This document shows, one piece after another, positions 1 through 6,176 of a DNA stretch of 6,435 nucleotides. Numbering within the stretch: the first letter of the stretch is position 1; each line of letters opens with the position of its first letter. Origin of the DNA: Streptosporangiaceae bacterium (GTDB lineage Bacteria; Actinomycetota; Actinomycetes; Streptosporangiales; Streptosporangiaceae). A program made the position numbers and the translations under genes. The notes under the pieces were generated by a model. It had not been told where the DNA came from. It searched no databases and worked only from the letters and a program-made list of their open reading frames with translations. Location of the stretch: assembly GCA_030040475.1 (NCBI GenBank), contig JASHTQ010000019.1, positions 1-6,435 of the forward strand. The letters run 5' to 3'.

Positions 1-2
1 CC

Positions 3-899
3 AAGGTCGCCGGGGTGGACAGGGTCGCCGCCTGTACACCGCCGATCAGGGGCCAGATCCCCGCCGCCACCGTGGCGGCCATGCACCTGGCCGGCGCCGA
101 CGAGATCTACCTGCTCGGCGGCGTCCAGGCGGTCACCGCGCTCGCGCTCGGCACGCAGGCGATCGGCAAGGTGGACCTGCTCGCGGGGCCCGGCAACGCC
201 TACGTCGCCGAGGCCAAGCGGCAGCTGTTCGGCGAGGTCGGCATCGACCTGTTCGCCGGGCCGACGGAGATCCTGGTGATCGCCGACGAGGCCGCCGACC
301 CGGAGGTCGTCGCGGTCGACCTGCTCTCGCAGGCCGAGCACGGCCCCGACTCCCCCGCGATCCTCGTCACCACGTCCGCCGCGCTTGCCCGGACCGTCCT
401 TGACTACATCGGGAAGATCCTTCCCGCCATGCCGACGAACGACTTCGCCGGTCCCGCCTGGCGCGACCACGGCCAGGTCATCGTCACCGACGGCATCGAC
501 GAGGCGTTCGCCGTCGCCGACTCGTTCGCCGCCGAGCACGTCGAGGTGCTGACCGCGACCCCGCGCGACGCGCTGGAGAAGATGCGCAATTACGGCGCGC
601 TGTTCCTCGGCGAGGGCACCTGTGTCTCCTACGGCGACAAGGTGATCGGCACCAACCACGTGCTGCCCACCCGCGGCGCGGCCAGGTACACCGGCGGCCT
701 GTGGGTCGGCAAGTACCTCAAGACCGTCACCTACCAGGAGGTCCGCGAACCCTCCTCGAGCGCGATGCTCGGCGAGGTCTGCGGCCGCGCGTCCCGCGTC
801 GAGCTCTTCGAGGGCCACGCGCGCTCCGGCGACATCCGCGCGGCCAAGGTCGACGGCCCGCGGCCCCGCTGGCTCGCCGAGGCGCTGGACAACCGGTGA
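3..899 (+). CDS. Histidinol dehydrogenase-family NAD-dependent alcohol dehydrogenase (HisD/HpsN-like), 5' partial
   Basis: The reading frame is open at the left edge, so the true start and roughly 130 residues are missing (family length about 430). The family oxidises a primary alcohol to a carboxylate in two NAD+-dependent, zinc-assisted steps. Counting the first codon (base 3) as residue 1, the four zinc ligands known from E. coli HisD are recognisable with matching spacing: Gln110 and His113 (QAEH), Asp212 (SYGDK, before GTNHVLPT) and His272 (EGHARSGD). The catalytic Glu-His pair is Glu178-His179 (AAEHVEV). The segment after GTNHVLPT reads ARYTGGLWVGKYLKTVTYQE. I recognise this as typical of the sulfopropanediol-dehydrogenase (HpsN)-like branch rather than of histidine-biosynthetic HisD. 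No other his gene is adjacent, and the next gene is an SDR overlapping by 4 bases. I infer a catabolic alcohol dehydrogenase of unknown substrate. Family assignment is firm; the subgroup rests on motif memory. Confidence 0.93.
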   Translation, partial: KVAGVDRVAACTPPIRGQIPAATVAAMHLAGADEIYLLGGVQAVTALALGTQAIGKVDLLAGPGNAYVAEAKRQLFGEVGIDLFAGPTEILVIADEAADPEVVAVDLLSQAEHGPDSPAILVTTSAALARTVLDYIGKILPAMPTNDFAGPAWRDHGQVIVTDGIDEAFAVADSFAAEHVEVLTATPRDALEKMRNYGALFLGEGTCVSYGDKVIGTNHVLPTRGAARYTGGLWVGKYLKTVTYQEVREPSSSAMLGEVCGRASRVELFEGHARSGDIRAAKVDGPRPRWLAEALDNR

Positions 900-1669
900 C
901 CCACGAGCTGGCCGGCCGTACCGCGCTGGTCACCGGCGCTGGCAACGGCCTCGGCCGCGCCATCGCGATCGCGCTGGCCGCGGCCGGCGCCCGCGTAGTG
1001 CTGGTCGGCAGGACCGAGGCGACCCTCCGCGACACTGCAGACCGTATCGATTATTCCGAACGAGCCGTGGTGGCTGCCTGCGACGTCGCTGCGCCCGCGG
1101 CGGTGGAACACCTGCGGGCGGCGCTGGCCGGCGAGGACATCGACATCCTGGTCAACAACGCCGGCGTCGGCGGCCCGGTCAAGGCGATCACCGACCTCGA
1201 TCCCGCCGAATGGGACGACGTCTTCGCCGCCAACGTCCGGTCGGTCTTCCTGATGTGCCGGGCGTTCCTGCCCGCCATGTACCGGCGCGGGAACGGCGAC
1301 GTGGTCAACATCGCCTCGGTCACCGGCAAGCGCCCGCTGGCCAGGCGGACCGTCTACGCGGCGTCCAAGATGGCGCTGCTCGGCCTGACCCGGACCCTCG
1401 CGTTCGAGGCCGGGCCCCGCGGGGTGAACGTCAACTCCCTGTCCCCTGGCCCGTGCCGGGGCGAGCGGATGACGCGGAACTTCCGCGCCGAGGCCGCCGC
1501 GACCGGGGTGACCTATGAGCAGGCAGAAGAGGCATTCGTGTCACGCGCCGCGCTGCGCCGCCTGGTCGAGGAGGACGAGGTGGCCGCCGCCGTGCTCGCG
1601 ATGCTGCGGATGCCCGGCCTGTGCGGTGCCGACATCGACCTGTCAGCCGGCATGATCGCGCCGGCCTGA
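896..1669 (+). CDS. Short-chain dehydrogenase/reductase (SDR family, classical type)
   Basis: A 257-residue Rossmann-fold oxidoreductase, the usual classical SDR length. Visible motifs are the cofactor-binding TGAGNGLG (13-20), Asp63 (CDV), NNAG (87-90), Asn113 (AANV), Ser141, the catalytic Tyr154-x-x-x-Lys158 (YAASK) and SPGP (183-186). The full Asn-Ser-Tyr-Lys tetrad is present, so it should be active. The second beta strand ends in VGR with no acidic residue, which hints at NADP(H) preference (inference). The start is GTG at 896, giving a 4-base overlap (GTGA) with the preceding stop; the frame stays open upstream, but the SDR fold begins only here. Only a weak GAGG lies 13 bases upstream, so translation is probably coupled to the preceding gene. 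Bases about 1036-1075 are locally less GC-rich, with codons unusual for the window (GAT, TAT, GAA, CGA), in the variable region between beta strands. It probably oxidises a secondary alcohol or reduces a ketone in the operon's pathway; the substrate is unknown. Confidence 0.93.
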   Translation: MTHELAGRTALVTGAGNGLGRAIAIALAAAGARVVLVGRTEATLRDTADRIDYSERAVVAACDVAAPAAVEHLRAALAGEDIDILVNNAGVGGPVKAITDLDPAEWDDVFAANVRSVFLMCRAFLPAMYRRGNGDVVNIASVTGKRPLARRTVYAASKMALLGLTRTLAFEAGPRGVNVNSLSPGPCRGERMTRNFRAEAAATGVTYEQAEEAFVSRAALRRLVEEDEVAAAVLAMLRMPGLCGADIDLSAGMIAPA

Positions 1670-1672
1670 GCC

Positions 1673-1679
1673 GAAGGAG
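1673..1679 (+). promoter_or_regulatory. Ribosome binding site of the FAD monooxygenase
   Basis: GAAGGAG lies 5 bases before the GTG at 1685. It is a strong Shine-Dalgarno match and fixes this GTG as the start. It sits in the 15-base gap after the SDR stop. Confidence 0.8.
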
Positions 1680-1684
1680 TCATC

Positions 1685-2815
1685 GTGAGCGTGTCGTCGG
1701 TCCTGGTCATCGGGGGCGGGATCACCGGCAGCGTGCTGTCACTCGCCCTGGCCCGGCGCGGGGTCCGCGTCGATCTCGCGGAGATCCGCGAGGACTGGCG
1801 CGGCGTGGGCCACGGCATCACCGTGCAGGGCAACGCCCTCGCCGCGCTCGCCAAGGTCGGCGTGCTCGACGCGCTGCTGGCGCGCGGCGTGCCGTTCGAG
1901 ACGCTGCGGATGCGGCGGGCCGACGGGACGCTCATCGCCGAGCTGCCGACACCGCGTACCGGCGGCGAGGCCCTGCCCGCCACCATGGGGGCGCTGCGGT
2001 CCGACATCCAGGACGTGCTCTGCGACCGGGTCTACGCCGCGGGCGTCAACGTCAGGCTCGGGCGGACGGTGCGTTCGATCACCCAGGATGACCAGCGCGC
2101 CTGCGCCGAGTTCAGCGACGGCAGCACCGGCGGCTACGACCTGATCGTCGGGGCGGACGGGATCAGGTCGGCGGTCCGCGCGATGCTCGGCTTCGGCACC
2201 GTTCCGCAGCCGACGGGCATGTCCATCTGGCGGGTCGTCGCCGACCGTCCCGCCGAGCTCGACTGTGCCGAGCTGTACTACGACGGGCCGAGATACAAGG
2301 CCGGATACACCCCGATCTCGGCCGATCGATGCTACGCCTACCTGCTCGACGTGGACGGCACCCGCCGCGACTTCGGCAGCCGTCCGGACTGGGAGCTGAT
2401 GTACGAGCGATCCGAAGGCTACGGCGGCACCTGGGGCAAGATACGCGAGACCCTCGGGCCGCACTCCAGCGTCTCGCACACCCGGATCGAGTGGCTGCTC
2501 CTGCAGGCCCCCTGGTACCGCGGCCGCGCGATCGTGATCGGCGACGCCGCCCACGCCTGCCCCCCGCTGATCGCCCAGGGCGCCGCGATGTGCGCCGAGG
2601 ACTCCGTGGTGCTCGCCGAGCTCGTCACCGGCGGCCTGCCGATCGCGGAGGCGCTGTCCGCCTTCATGACGCGCCGGATGCCCCGGGTGGAGATCGTCGT
2701 GCGCAACTCGATGCAGCTGGTCCGCTACGAGATGGGCGCCGAGCCGCACACCGACGCGGACGTGGCCCGCGCCATGAGCACCACCCTGGACTTCCTCGCC
2801 GCCGCGGAGGCATGA
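1685..2815 (+). CDS. FAD-dependent monooxygenase (group A, PHBH-fold aromatic hydroxylase type)
   Basis: A 376-residue flavoprotein of the size of single-component hydroxylases such as 6-hydroxynicotinate 3-monooxygenase or salicylate hydroxylase. The N-terminal Rossmann motif is GGGITGS (10-16), with Glu33 at the end of beta 2 to bind the FAD ribose. Arg105 (ALRSDIQ) fits the conserved FAD-contacting Arg. The DG motif is DLIVGADGIRSAVR (152-165), which contacts FAD and NAD(P)H. The GD motif is GDAAHACPP (286-294), followed by GAAMCAEDS, which binds FAD phosphate. There is no thioredoxin-like C-terminal extension, and no signal peptide or membrane segment, so it should be cytoplasmic. The family uses NAD(P)H and O2 to hydroxylate electron-rich rings, sometimes with decarboxylation or ring modification. 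The next gene, an ACMSD-like probable decarboxylase, starts 3 bases after its stop, suggesting consecutive steps. The exact substrate cannot be deduced. Confidence 0.93.
   Translation: MSVSSVLVIGGGITGSVLSLALARRGVRVDLAEIREDWRGVGHGITVQGNALAALAKVGVLDALLARGVPFETLRMRRADGTLIAELPTPRTGGEALPATMGALRSDIQDVLCDRVYAAGVNVRLGRTVRSITQDDQRACAEFSDGSTGGYDLIVGADGIRSAVRAMLGFGTVPQPTGMSIWRVVADRPAELDCAELYYDGPRYKAGYTPISADRCYAYLLDVDGTRRDFGSRPDWELMYERSEGYGGTWGKIRETLGPHSSVSHTRIEWLLLQAPWYRGRAIVIGDAAHACPPLIAQGAAMCAEDSVVLAELVTGGLPIAEALSAFMTRRMPRVEIVVRNSMQLVRYEMGAEPHTDADVARAMSTTLDFLAAAEA
2806..2810 (+). promoter_or_regulatory. Ribosome binding site of the amidohydrolase, inside the monooxygenase gene
   Basis: GGAGG lies inside the last codons of the monooxygenase, 8 bases before the GTG at 2819. 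It supports that GTG start. An ATG at 2812 overlapping the monooxygenase stop is in a different frame and leads nowhere. Confidence 0.7.
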
Positions 2816-2818
2816 CCG

Positions 2819-3847
2819 GTGACCGCGCCACAGCCAGGCCCCGTGATCGACGCGCACGGCCACCTGCTCGTCCCCGCCGTCGGCGCGCTGGTCGCGGACC
2901 ATCCCGCCGAGGCGGCGGACACGGCCGCCGAGCGCGCCTCCTTCAGCGCCGCGAGCGCGGCGGTCAACCAGGCCCAGATCAAGCGGGTCTGGCCGCAGCT
3001 CACCGATGCCGGCCGCCGCCTCGCCGACCTGACCGCGATGGGCGTGGACATCCAGCTGGTGGGACCGATGCCGATGCACCGCTACTGGGCCGAGCCGGGC
3101 CTGGCGGCCAGGCTCGCCGCGGTGACCAACGAGGCCGTCGCCGCGCACTGCGCGGAAGGCGAGGGCAGGCTGGCCGGCCTGGGCACGATCCCGCTGCAGC
3201 ACCCCGACCTCGCGGTCCGCGTGCTCGAGCGCGCCAGGCGCGAGCTCGGCCTTAAGGGCGTCAGCGTCGCCACGAACGTGGACGGCCGCGAGCTGGCCGA
3301 CCGGGCCTTCGACCCGGTGTGGGAGGCGGCCGCCGACCTGGGCGCGGTGATCTTCGTCCACCCCTGGGGCTGCTCGCTGGGGTCGCGGCTGAGCACCAAC
3401 TACCTCGGCAACACCTTCGGCCAGCCGGCCGAGACCGCCCTGGCGCTGTCCCACCTGATCTTCGACGGCACCCTGGACCGCCATCCCGGCCTCAAGCTCC
3501 TCGCCGCGCACGGCGGCGGCTTCCTGCCGACCTACATCGGCCGTTCCGACCACGCCTGGGACAACCGCCCCGACGCCCGCGGCTGTGCCCGCCGCCCGAG
3601 CGAGTACCTGCGCGGCATCTTCTACGACGCGCTCGTCTACTCTCCCGGCGCGCTCCGCCACCTCGTGGCGGCGGTCGGCGCGGACAAGGTGGTGCTCGGC
3701 ACCGACTACCCGTTCGACATGGGCGTGGCCGACCCGGTGGCGCGCGCCGCGGCAGCGGGCCTGCCCGCCGCCGACCTCGGCGCGATCCTGAGCGGCAACG
3801 CCGCCGGCCTGCTCGGCCTGCAGACACCGGACCCGGCGGTCGGGTAG
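2819..3847 (+). CDS. Amidohydrolase-2 family metal-dependent hydrolase/decarboxylase (ACMSD-like)
   Basis: A 342-residue TIM-barrel protein matching the amidohydrolase-2 family (aminocarboxymuconate-semialdehyde decarboxylase, gamma-resorcylate and 5-carboxyvanillate decarboxylases). The metal site is complete: His13-x-His15 (DAHGH) on strand 1, His181 (FVHPWG), His231 (AAHGGG) and Asp296 (GTDYPFD). The spacing closely follows Pseudomonas ACMSD, whose equivalents are His9, His11, His177, His228 and Asp294. HGGGFLP..GRSDHAW and RRPSEYLRGIFYDALVYSP also resemble the ACMSD layout, as does the C-terminal ILSGNAAGLLGL helix. Members usually perform non-oxidative, Zn or Mn-dependent decarboxylation; some are hydrolases or hydratases. 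Directly after an aromatic-type hydroxylase, removal of a ring or muconate carboxylate is the best guess (inference). The GTG start is 3 bases after the preceding stop with a good ribosome binding site. The protein ends in a short unstructured tail. Confidence 0.92.
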   Translation: MTAPQPGPVIDAHGHLLVPAVGALVADHPAEAADTAAERASFSAASAAVNQAQIKRVWPQLTDAGRRLADLTAMGVDIQLVGPMPMHRYWAEPGLAARLAAVTNEAVAAHCAEGEGRLAGLGTIPLQHPDLAVRVLERARRELGLKGVSVATNVDGRELADRAFDPVWEAAADLGAVIFVHPWGCSLGSRLSTNYLGNTFGQPAETALALSHLIFDGTLDRHPGLKLLAAHGGGFLPTYIGRSDHAWDNRPDARGCARRPSEYLRGIFYDALVYSPGALRHLVAAVGADKVVLGTDYPFDMGVADPVARAAAAGLPAADLGAILSGNAAGLLGLQTPDPAVG

Positions 3848-3867
3848 AACAAGGGGGACGGCAAGCC

Positions 3868-3874
3868 GAAGGGA
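3868..3874 (+). promoter_or_regulatory. Ribosome binding site of the nitrilase-fold gene
   Basis: GAAGGGA lies 6 bases before the ATG at 3881, in the 33-base gap after the amidohydrolase stop. A second purine run (AAGGGGG, 3851-3857) is too far from the start to serve. No promoter or terminator is visible in this gap, so the gene most likely stays in the same transcript. Confidence 0.7.
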
Positions 3875-3880
3875 CGGGCC

Positions 3881-4951
3881 ATGGTCGAGCCTTATCAAGC
3901 CGTGGGCCTGGTACCCACCATGCGGGGCATCCGCCACCGCGACGAGATCGCTGTGAACATCGAGCACATCTCGCACCTGATCAAGGCGGCGTCCTGGCTG
4001 TCCAGCCTGGACCTGCCGGTGCGCCTCATCGCGATACCCGAGGGCGCCCTGCAGGGCTTCAACGACGAGGTGCTCGACCTGGACCACGAGACCTTCGCGC
4101 GGGAGTGCGCGATCGACGTCCCCGGCCCGGAGACCGACGCGCTCGGCGCGCTGGCACGGCAGTGGAACGCGTACGTGATGGGCCAGGCGAAGGCCCGCCA
4201 CCCGGAATTCCCCGGGCGGTTCTTCAACGTCGGCTTCGTCCTGTCTCCCGATGGCGAGATCATCCTGCGGCACCACAAGGTCGTGCCGCTGCTGCCGGTC
4301 GAGCATTCGGTGACGCCGCACAACGTCTGGGACAAGTGGGTCGAGCTGTACGGCCGGAACCTGGACGCGTTCTACCCGGTGGCCGACACCGAGATCGGCC
4401 GGCTCGGGTTCTTGATGGCCAACGAGGGCTCGTACCCGGAGAACGCCCGCGGCCTCGCCATGAACGGCGCCGAGGTGGTGTACCGCGGCCCGTACCCGCA
4501 CCCGCACGTCGGCAACGGCCTGTTCGAGATCCAGAACCGCGCCCGCGCGCTGGACAACAACTTCTTCCTGATCGCGTGCAACGTCGGCACCTACTACCTG
4601 CACACCGACTCCGCCGTGCCGATCGACACCTTCGGCGGCGGCTCGATGGTGGTCGACTACCGCGGCCAGGTCGTGGGGCGGCACGACTACAGCGCCGGCT
4701 CCTCGTGGGTGGCGGGCACGATCGACGTCGAGGCGCTGCGCAAGTTCCGGGCCAGCGCGCAATGGGACAACTGGGTGAAGGACCTGACCACCGAGCAGTA
4801 CCAGATCATCTACGAAAAGCCGGTCTACCCCAAGAACCTCTACCTGGACCGCGCCCCGTACACCCACGCGGAGTACCGCCGCGAGGTCATCGACCGCCAG
4901 ATCGAGCTCATGCACGAGCGCGACATCTGGCGGCGCCCGGACAAGGCCTGA
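3881..4951 (+). CDS. Nitrilase/aliphatic-amidase superfamily protein lacking the catalytic cysteine
   Basis: A 356-residue protein with the carbon-nitrogen hydrolase (nitrilase) fold, close in length and layout to aliphatic amidases (about 346). Members hydrolyse amides or nitriles with a Glu-Lys-Cys triad. Glu54 (IAIPEGALQG) and Lys133 (LRHHKVVPL) are present, and Glu141 (LLPVEHS) may match the second active-site Glu. The nucleophile-elbow motif reads LGFLMANEGSYPE (175-187). Against the aliphatic amidase pattern (I-C-D-D-G-N-Y-P-E), Ala180 replaces Cys. Its codon is GCC (4418-4420), two substitutions away from TGC, so a single read error does not explain it. The flanking segment AMNGAEVVYRGPYPHP still tracks the amidase AMKGAE region, and the only other cysteines are Cys76 and Cys233. 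Residues about 290-356 form a C-terminal extension, possibly for oligomer packing. It is last in the catabolic operon. It may be a non-hydrolytic binding or structural homologue, or use a different chemistry; standard thiol-based amidase activity is unlikely. Confidence 0.9.
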   Translation: MVEPYQAVGLVPTMRGIRHRDEIAVNIEHISHLIKAASWLSSLDLPVRLIAIPEGALQGFNDEVLDLDHETFARECAIDVPGPETDALGALARQWNAYVMGQAKARHPEFPGRFFNVGFVLSPDGEIILRHHKVVPLLPVEHSVTPHNVWDKWVELYGRNLDAFYPVADTEIGRLGFLMANEGSYPENARGLAMNGAEVVYRGPYPHPHVGNGLFEIQNRARALDNNFFLIACNVGTYYLHTDSAVPIDTFGGGSMVVDYRGQVVGRHDYSAGSSWVAGTIDVEALRKFRASAQWDNWVKDLTTEQYQIIYEKPVYPKNLYLDRAPYTHAEYRREVIDRQIELMHERDIWRRPDKA

Positions 4952-4959
4952 GGCCTCAG
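4948..4959. repeat. 12-base perfect palindrome holding both convergent stop codons
   Basis: CTGAGGCCTCAG is its own reverse complement. It contains the TGA of the nitrilase-fold gene (4949-4951) and, on the other strand, the TGA of the glycosylase-like gene (4956-4958). An alternative small hairpin pairs AGGCC (4944-4948) with GGCCT (4952-4956). No T-run follows on either strand, so it is not a standard intrinsic terminator. It may help stall convergent transcription, but could be a by-product of the close junction. Confidence 0.5.
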
Positions 4960-6068
4960 CCGGGCAGCGCGGGCTCCAGCTCCAGCCAGCGCGCCAGGTC
5001 CTTGATCTCGTCGTCGACCGCCGCGCTCATGGCCGGGGGGAAGTCGACGTCCCGGTGGATCGCGTGTACCCGCAGCACCCCGGCGTCGCGATCCGCGGCG
5101 GCGTCGAGCTTGCCCACCAGCCGGTCGCCGTACAGGATCGGCAGGGCGTAGTAGCCCCACCGCCGGCTCGCGGCGGGCTTGTACATCTCGAGCTGGTAGT
5201 CGAACCCGAACAGCTCGATGGTGCGCTTGCGGTCGTGGATCAGCCGGTCGAACGGGGACAGCAGCGCCGCGCGCCCGGAGAACGGCTGGCCCAGCTGGGC
5301 CGGGTCTACCCGCCAGGCGCCCTTGACCCCCTCCACGACGGCAGGCTCGCCCGCTTCCGCGACGTCCGCGGGCTCGACCGGGCACTCGGGTCCCCGCGCG
5401 CGGGCGATCCCCAGGGCGGCAAGCCGGCGCTCGTTCCTGGTGCGCAGCGCCTCGTCCGCCGGGATCACCGGGTCGTCGGGGTAGATCCGCTCGGCCAGGT
5501 CCCACAGCCTGTCACCGCCGCCGTTGCGCCCGGCGACGCCGACCTCGCCGCGCAGCACCATGAACTCAAGCAGCTTGATGACGTTGCGGTTGTTGGTCCA
5601 GCCGGTCGACTGCCACGGCAGCTGGCAGGTGTCGGGAAGGTCGCGCGACGGCAGCGGCCCGGACGAGCCGAGCCGGTCCAGGATGTCCCTGCGGCACGCG
5701 TCGTTGGCGCGCACCCAGTCCCGCAGCGACGCCCGCCAGCCGGGCAGCTCCCCGTGCTCGGCCAGATCCCACCGCGCCATGTCCGCGCGGTACAGCGCGA
5801 GGTCCTCCGCGGGCCTGATCATCGCCCGCAGCTCGAGCAGCGTCCTGTCCTCAAGCGCCGCGTCCAGCTCGGCCGGCGAGTACGCCGACCCGAGCCGGCT
5901 CCACGCCACCAGGTCGGCACTGGGCGCGATCGCCGAGACCGGGTCCAGCTGCAGCAGCGTCAGCCGCCGGACCACGTCGAGCAGCCCGCCCGCCCGCGCC
6001 TCATCGAGCACCTGCGCCCGCACCGCAATCCGCCGCGCGTCCGCCCGCGAAAGCTCGTGCACGCTCAC
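4956..6068 (-). CDS. Winged-helix DNA glycosylase-like protein (YcaQ/AlkX, HTH_42 superfamily)
   Basis: A 370-residue protein of the winged-helix HTH_42 (formerly DUF1006) family, which includes E. coli YcaQ/AlkX and Streptomyces AlkZ. These glycosylases unhook interstrand crosslinks or excise alkylated bases. The active-site motif appears as Gln40-Leu-Asp42 (LLQLDPVS), the Q-x-D form of YcaQ rather than the Q-x-Q of AlkZ. Other landmarks are the helix after it (ADLVAWSRLG), RPAEDLALYRADMARW (85-100), and the C-terminal block LLSPFDRLIHDRKRT (269-283), ELFGFDYQLEMYKPA and WGYYALPILYGDRLVGKLD. Length is close to the family's usual 360-410. The start is GTG at 6066-6068; a second GTG two codons later (6060-6062) is an alternative, and only a G-run precedes either, so the exact start is uncertain. 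It converges on the catabolic operon with 4 bases between stops and is probably independent DNA-repair housekeeping. Enzymatic activity is inferred from the family. Confidence 0.9.
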   Translation of the reverse strand: MSVHELSRADARRIAVRAQVLDEARAGGLLDVVRRLTLLQLDPVSAIAPSADLVAWSRLGSAYSPAELDAALEDRTLLELRAMIRPAEDLALYRADMARWDLAEHGELPGWRASLRDWVRANDACRRDILDRLGSSGPLPSRDLPDTCQLPWQSTGWTNNRNVIKLLEFMVLRGEVGVAGRNGGGDRLWDLAERIYPDDPVIPADEALRTRNERRLAALGIARARGPECPVEPADVAEAGEPAVVEGVKGAWRVDPAQLGQPFSGRAALLSPFDRLIHDRKRTIELFGFDYQLEMYKPAASRRWGYYALPILYGDRLVGKLDAAADRDAGVLRVHAIHRDVDFPPAMSAAVDDEIKDLARWLELEPALPG

Positions 6069-6115
6069 CCCCCGAGCCTAAGCGACCGGCGAGCACCTCG
6101 ATAAGCGCTACGGGC

Positions 6116-6175
6116 CCGGCTGGCGGGACGCATCTGGCCAGTGATACGCAAGTGACTTCACCGCCCACCAGCCGG
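6116..6175. repeat. Long inverted repeat in the upstream region of the glycosylase-like gene
   Basis: Arms CCGGCTGGCGGG (6116-6127) and CCCACCAGCCGG (6164-6175) pair at 11 of 12 positions. The one mismatch is a G-U wobble in RNA from the - strand, the strand of the downstream gene. The 36-base spacer holds a perfect CTGGCCAG palindrome (6134-6141) and AAGTGACTT (6150-6158). The element lies 48 bases upstream of the GTG at 6068, so it could be a leader structure, an operator or the 3' end of the aldehyde dehydrogenase transcript. No T-run follows either arm. Confidence 0.5.
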
Positions 6176-6176
6176 A

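Larger units (their letters stand above)
3..4951 (+). other. Probable five-gene catabolic operon
   Basis: Five genes on one strand run HisD/HpsN-like dehydrogenase, SDR, FAD monooxygenase, ACMSD-like amidohydrolase and nitrilase-fold protein. They overlap by 4 bases or are separated by 15, 3 and 33 bases, and no hairpin plus T-run separates them. The last three share the same reading frame and contain no TTA, CTA or TCA codon from 1742 to 4915. Promoter and regulator lie outside the window to the left, so the operon may hold more genes upstream. Co-transcription is inferred from spacing. Confidence 0.8.

Noticed and set aside
701..895. N-terminal extension of the SDR frame upstream of 896
   Set aside because: It lies inside the dehydrogenase gene, reads as Arg/Pro/Gly-rich sequence, and the SDR fold begins right after the GTG at 896, which gives the expected 257-residue length.
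1739..4915. Very long - strand open frame (1058 codons) opposite the monooxygenase, amidohydrolase and nitrilase-fold genes
   Set aside because: Its codons are exactly register-aligned with those of three + strand genes that all share one frame. It stays open because those genes use no TTA, CTA or TCA codons. The translation is a low-complexity V/R/H/D/G-rich product with no recognisable domain.
3319..5151. + strand open frame of 610 codons across the amidohydrolase, nitrilase-fold gene and convergent gene
   Set aside because: It is an Arg/Pro/Gly-rich frame-shifted shadow of high-GC coding sequence and crosses into a gene on the opposite strand. No domain is visible.
5055..6104. + strand open frame of 349 codons opposite the glycosylase-like gene
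   Set aside because: It is antisense to a gene with clear family motifs, and its composition is biased with no recognisable fold.
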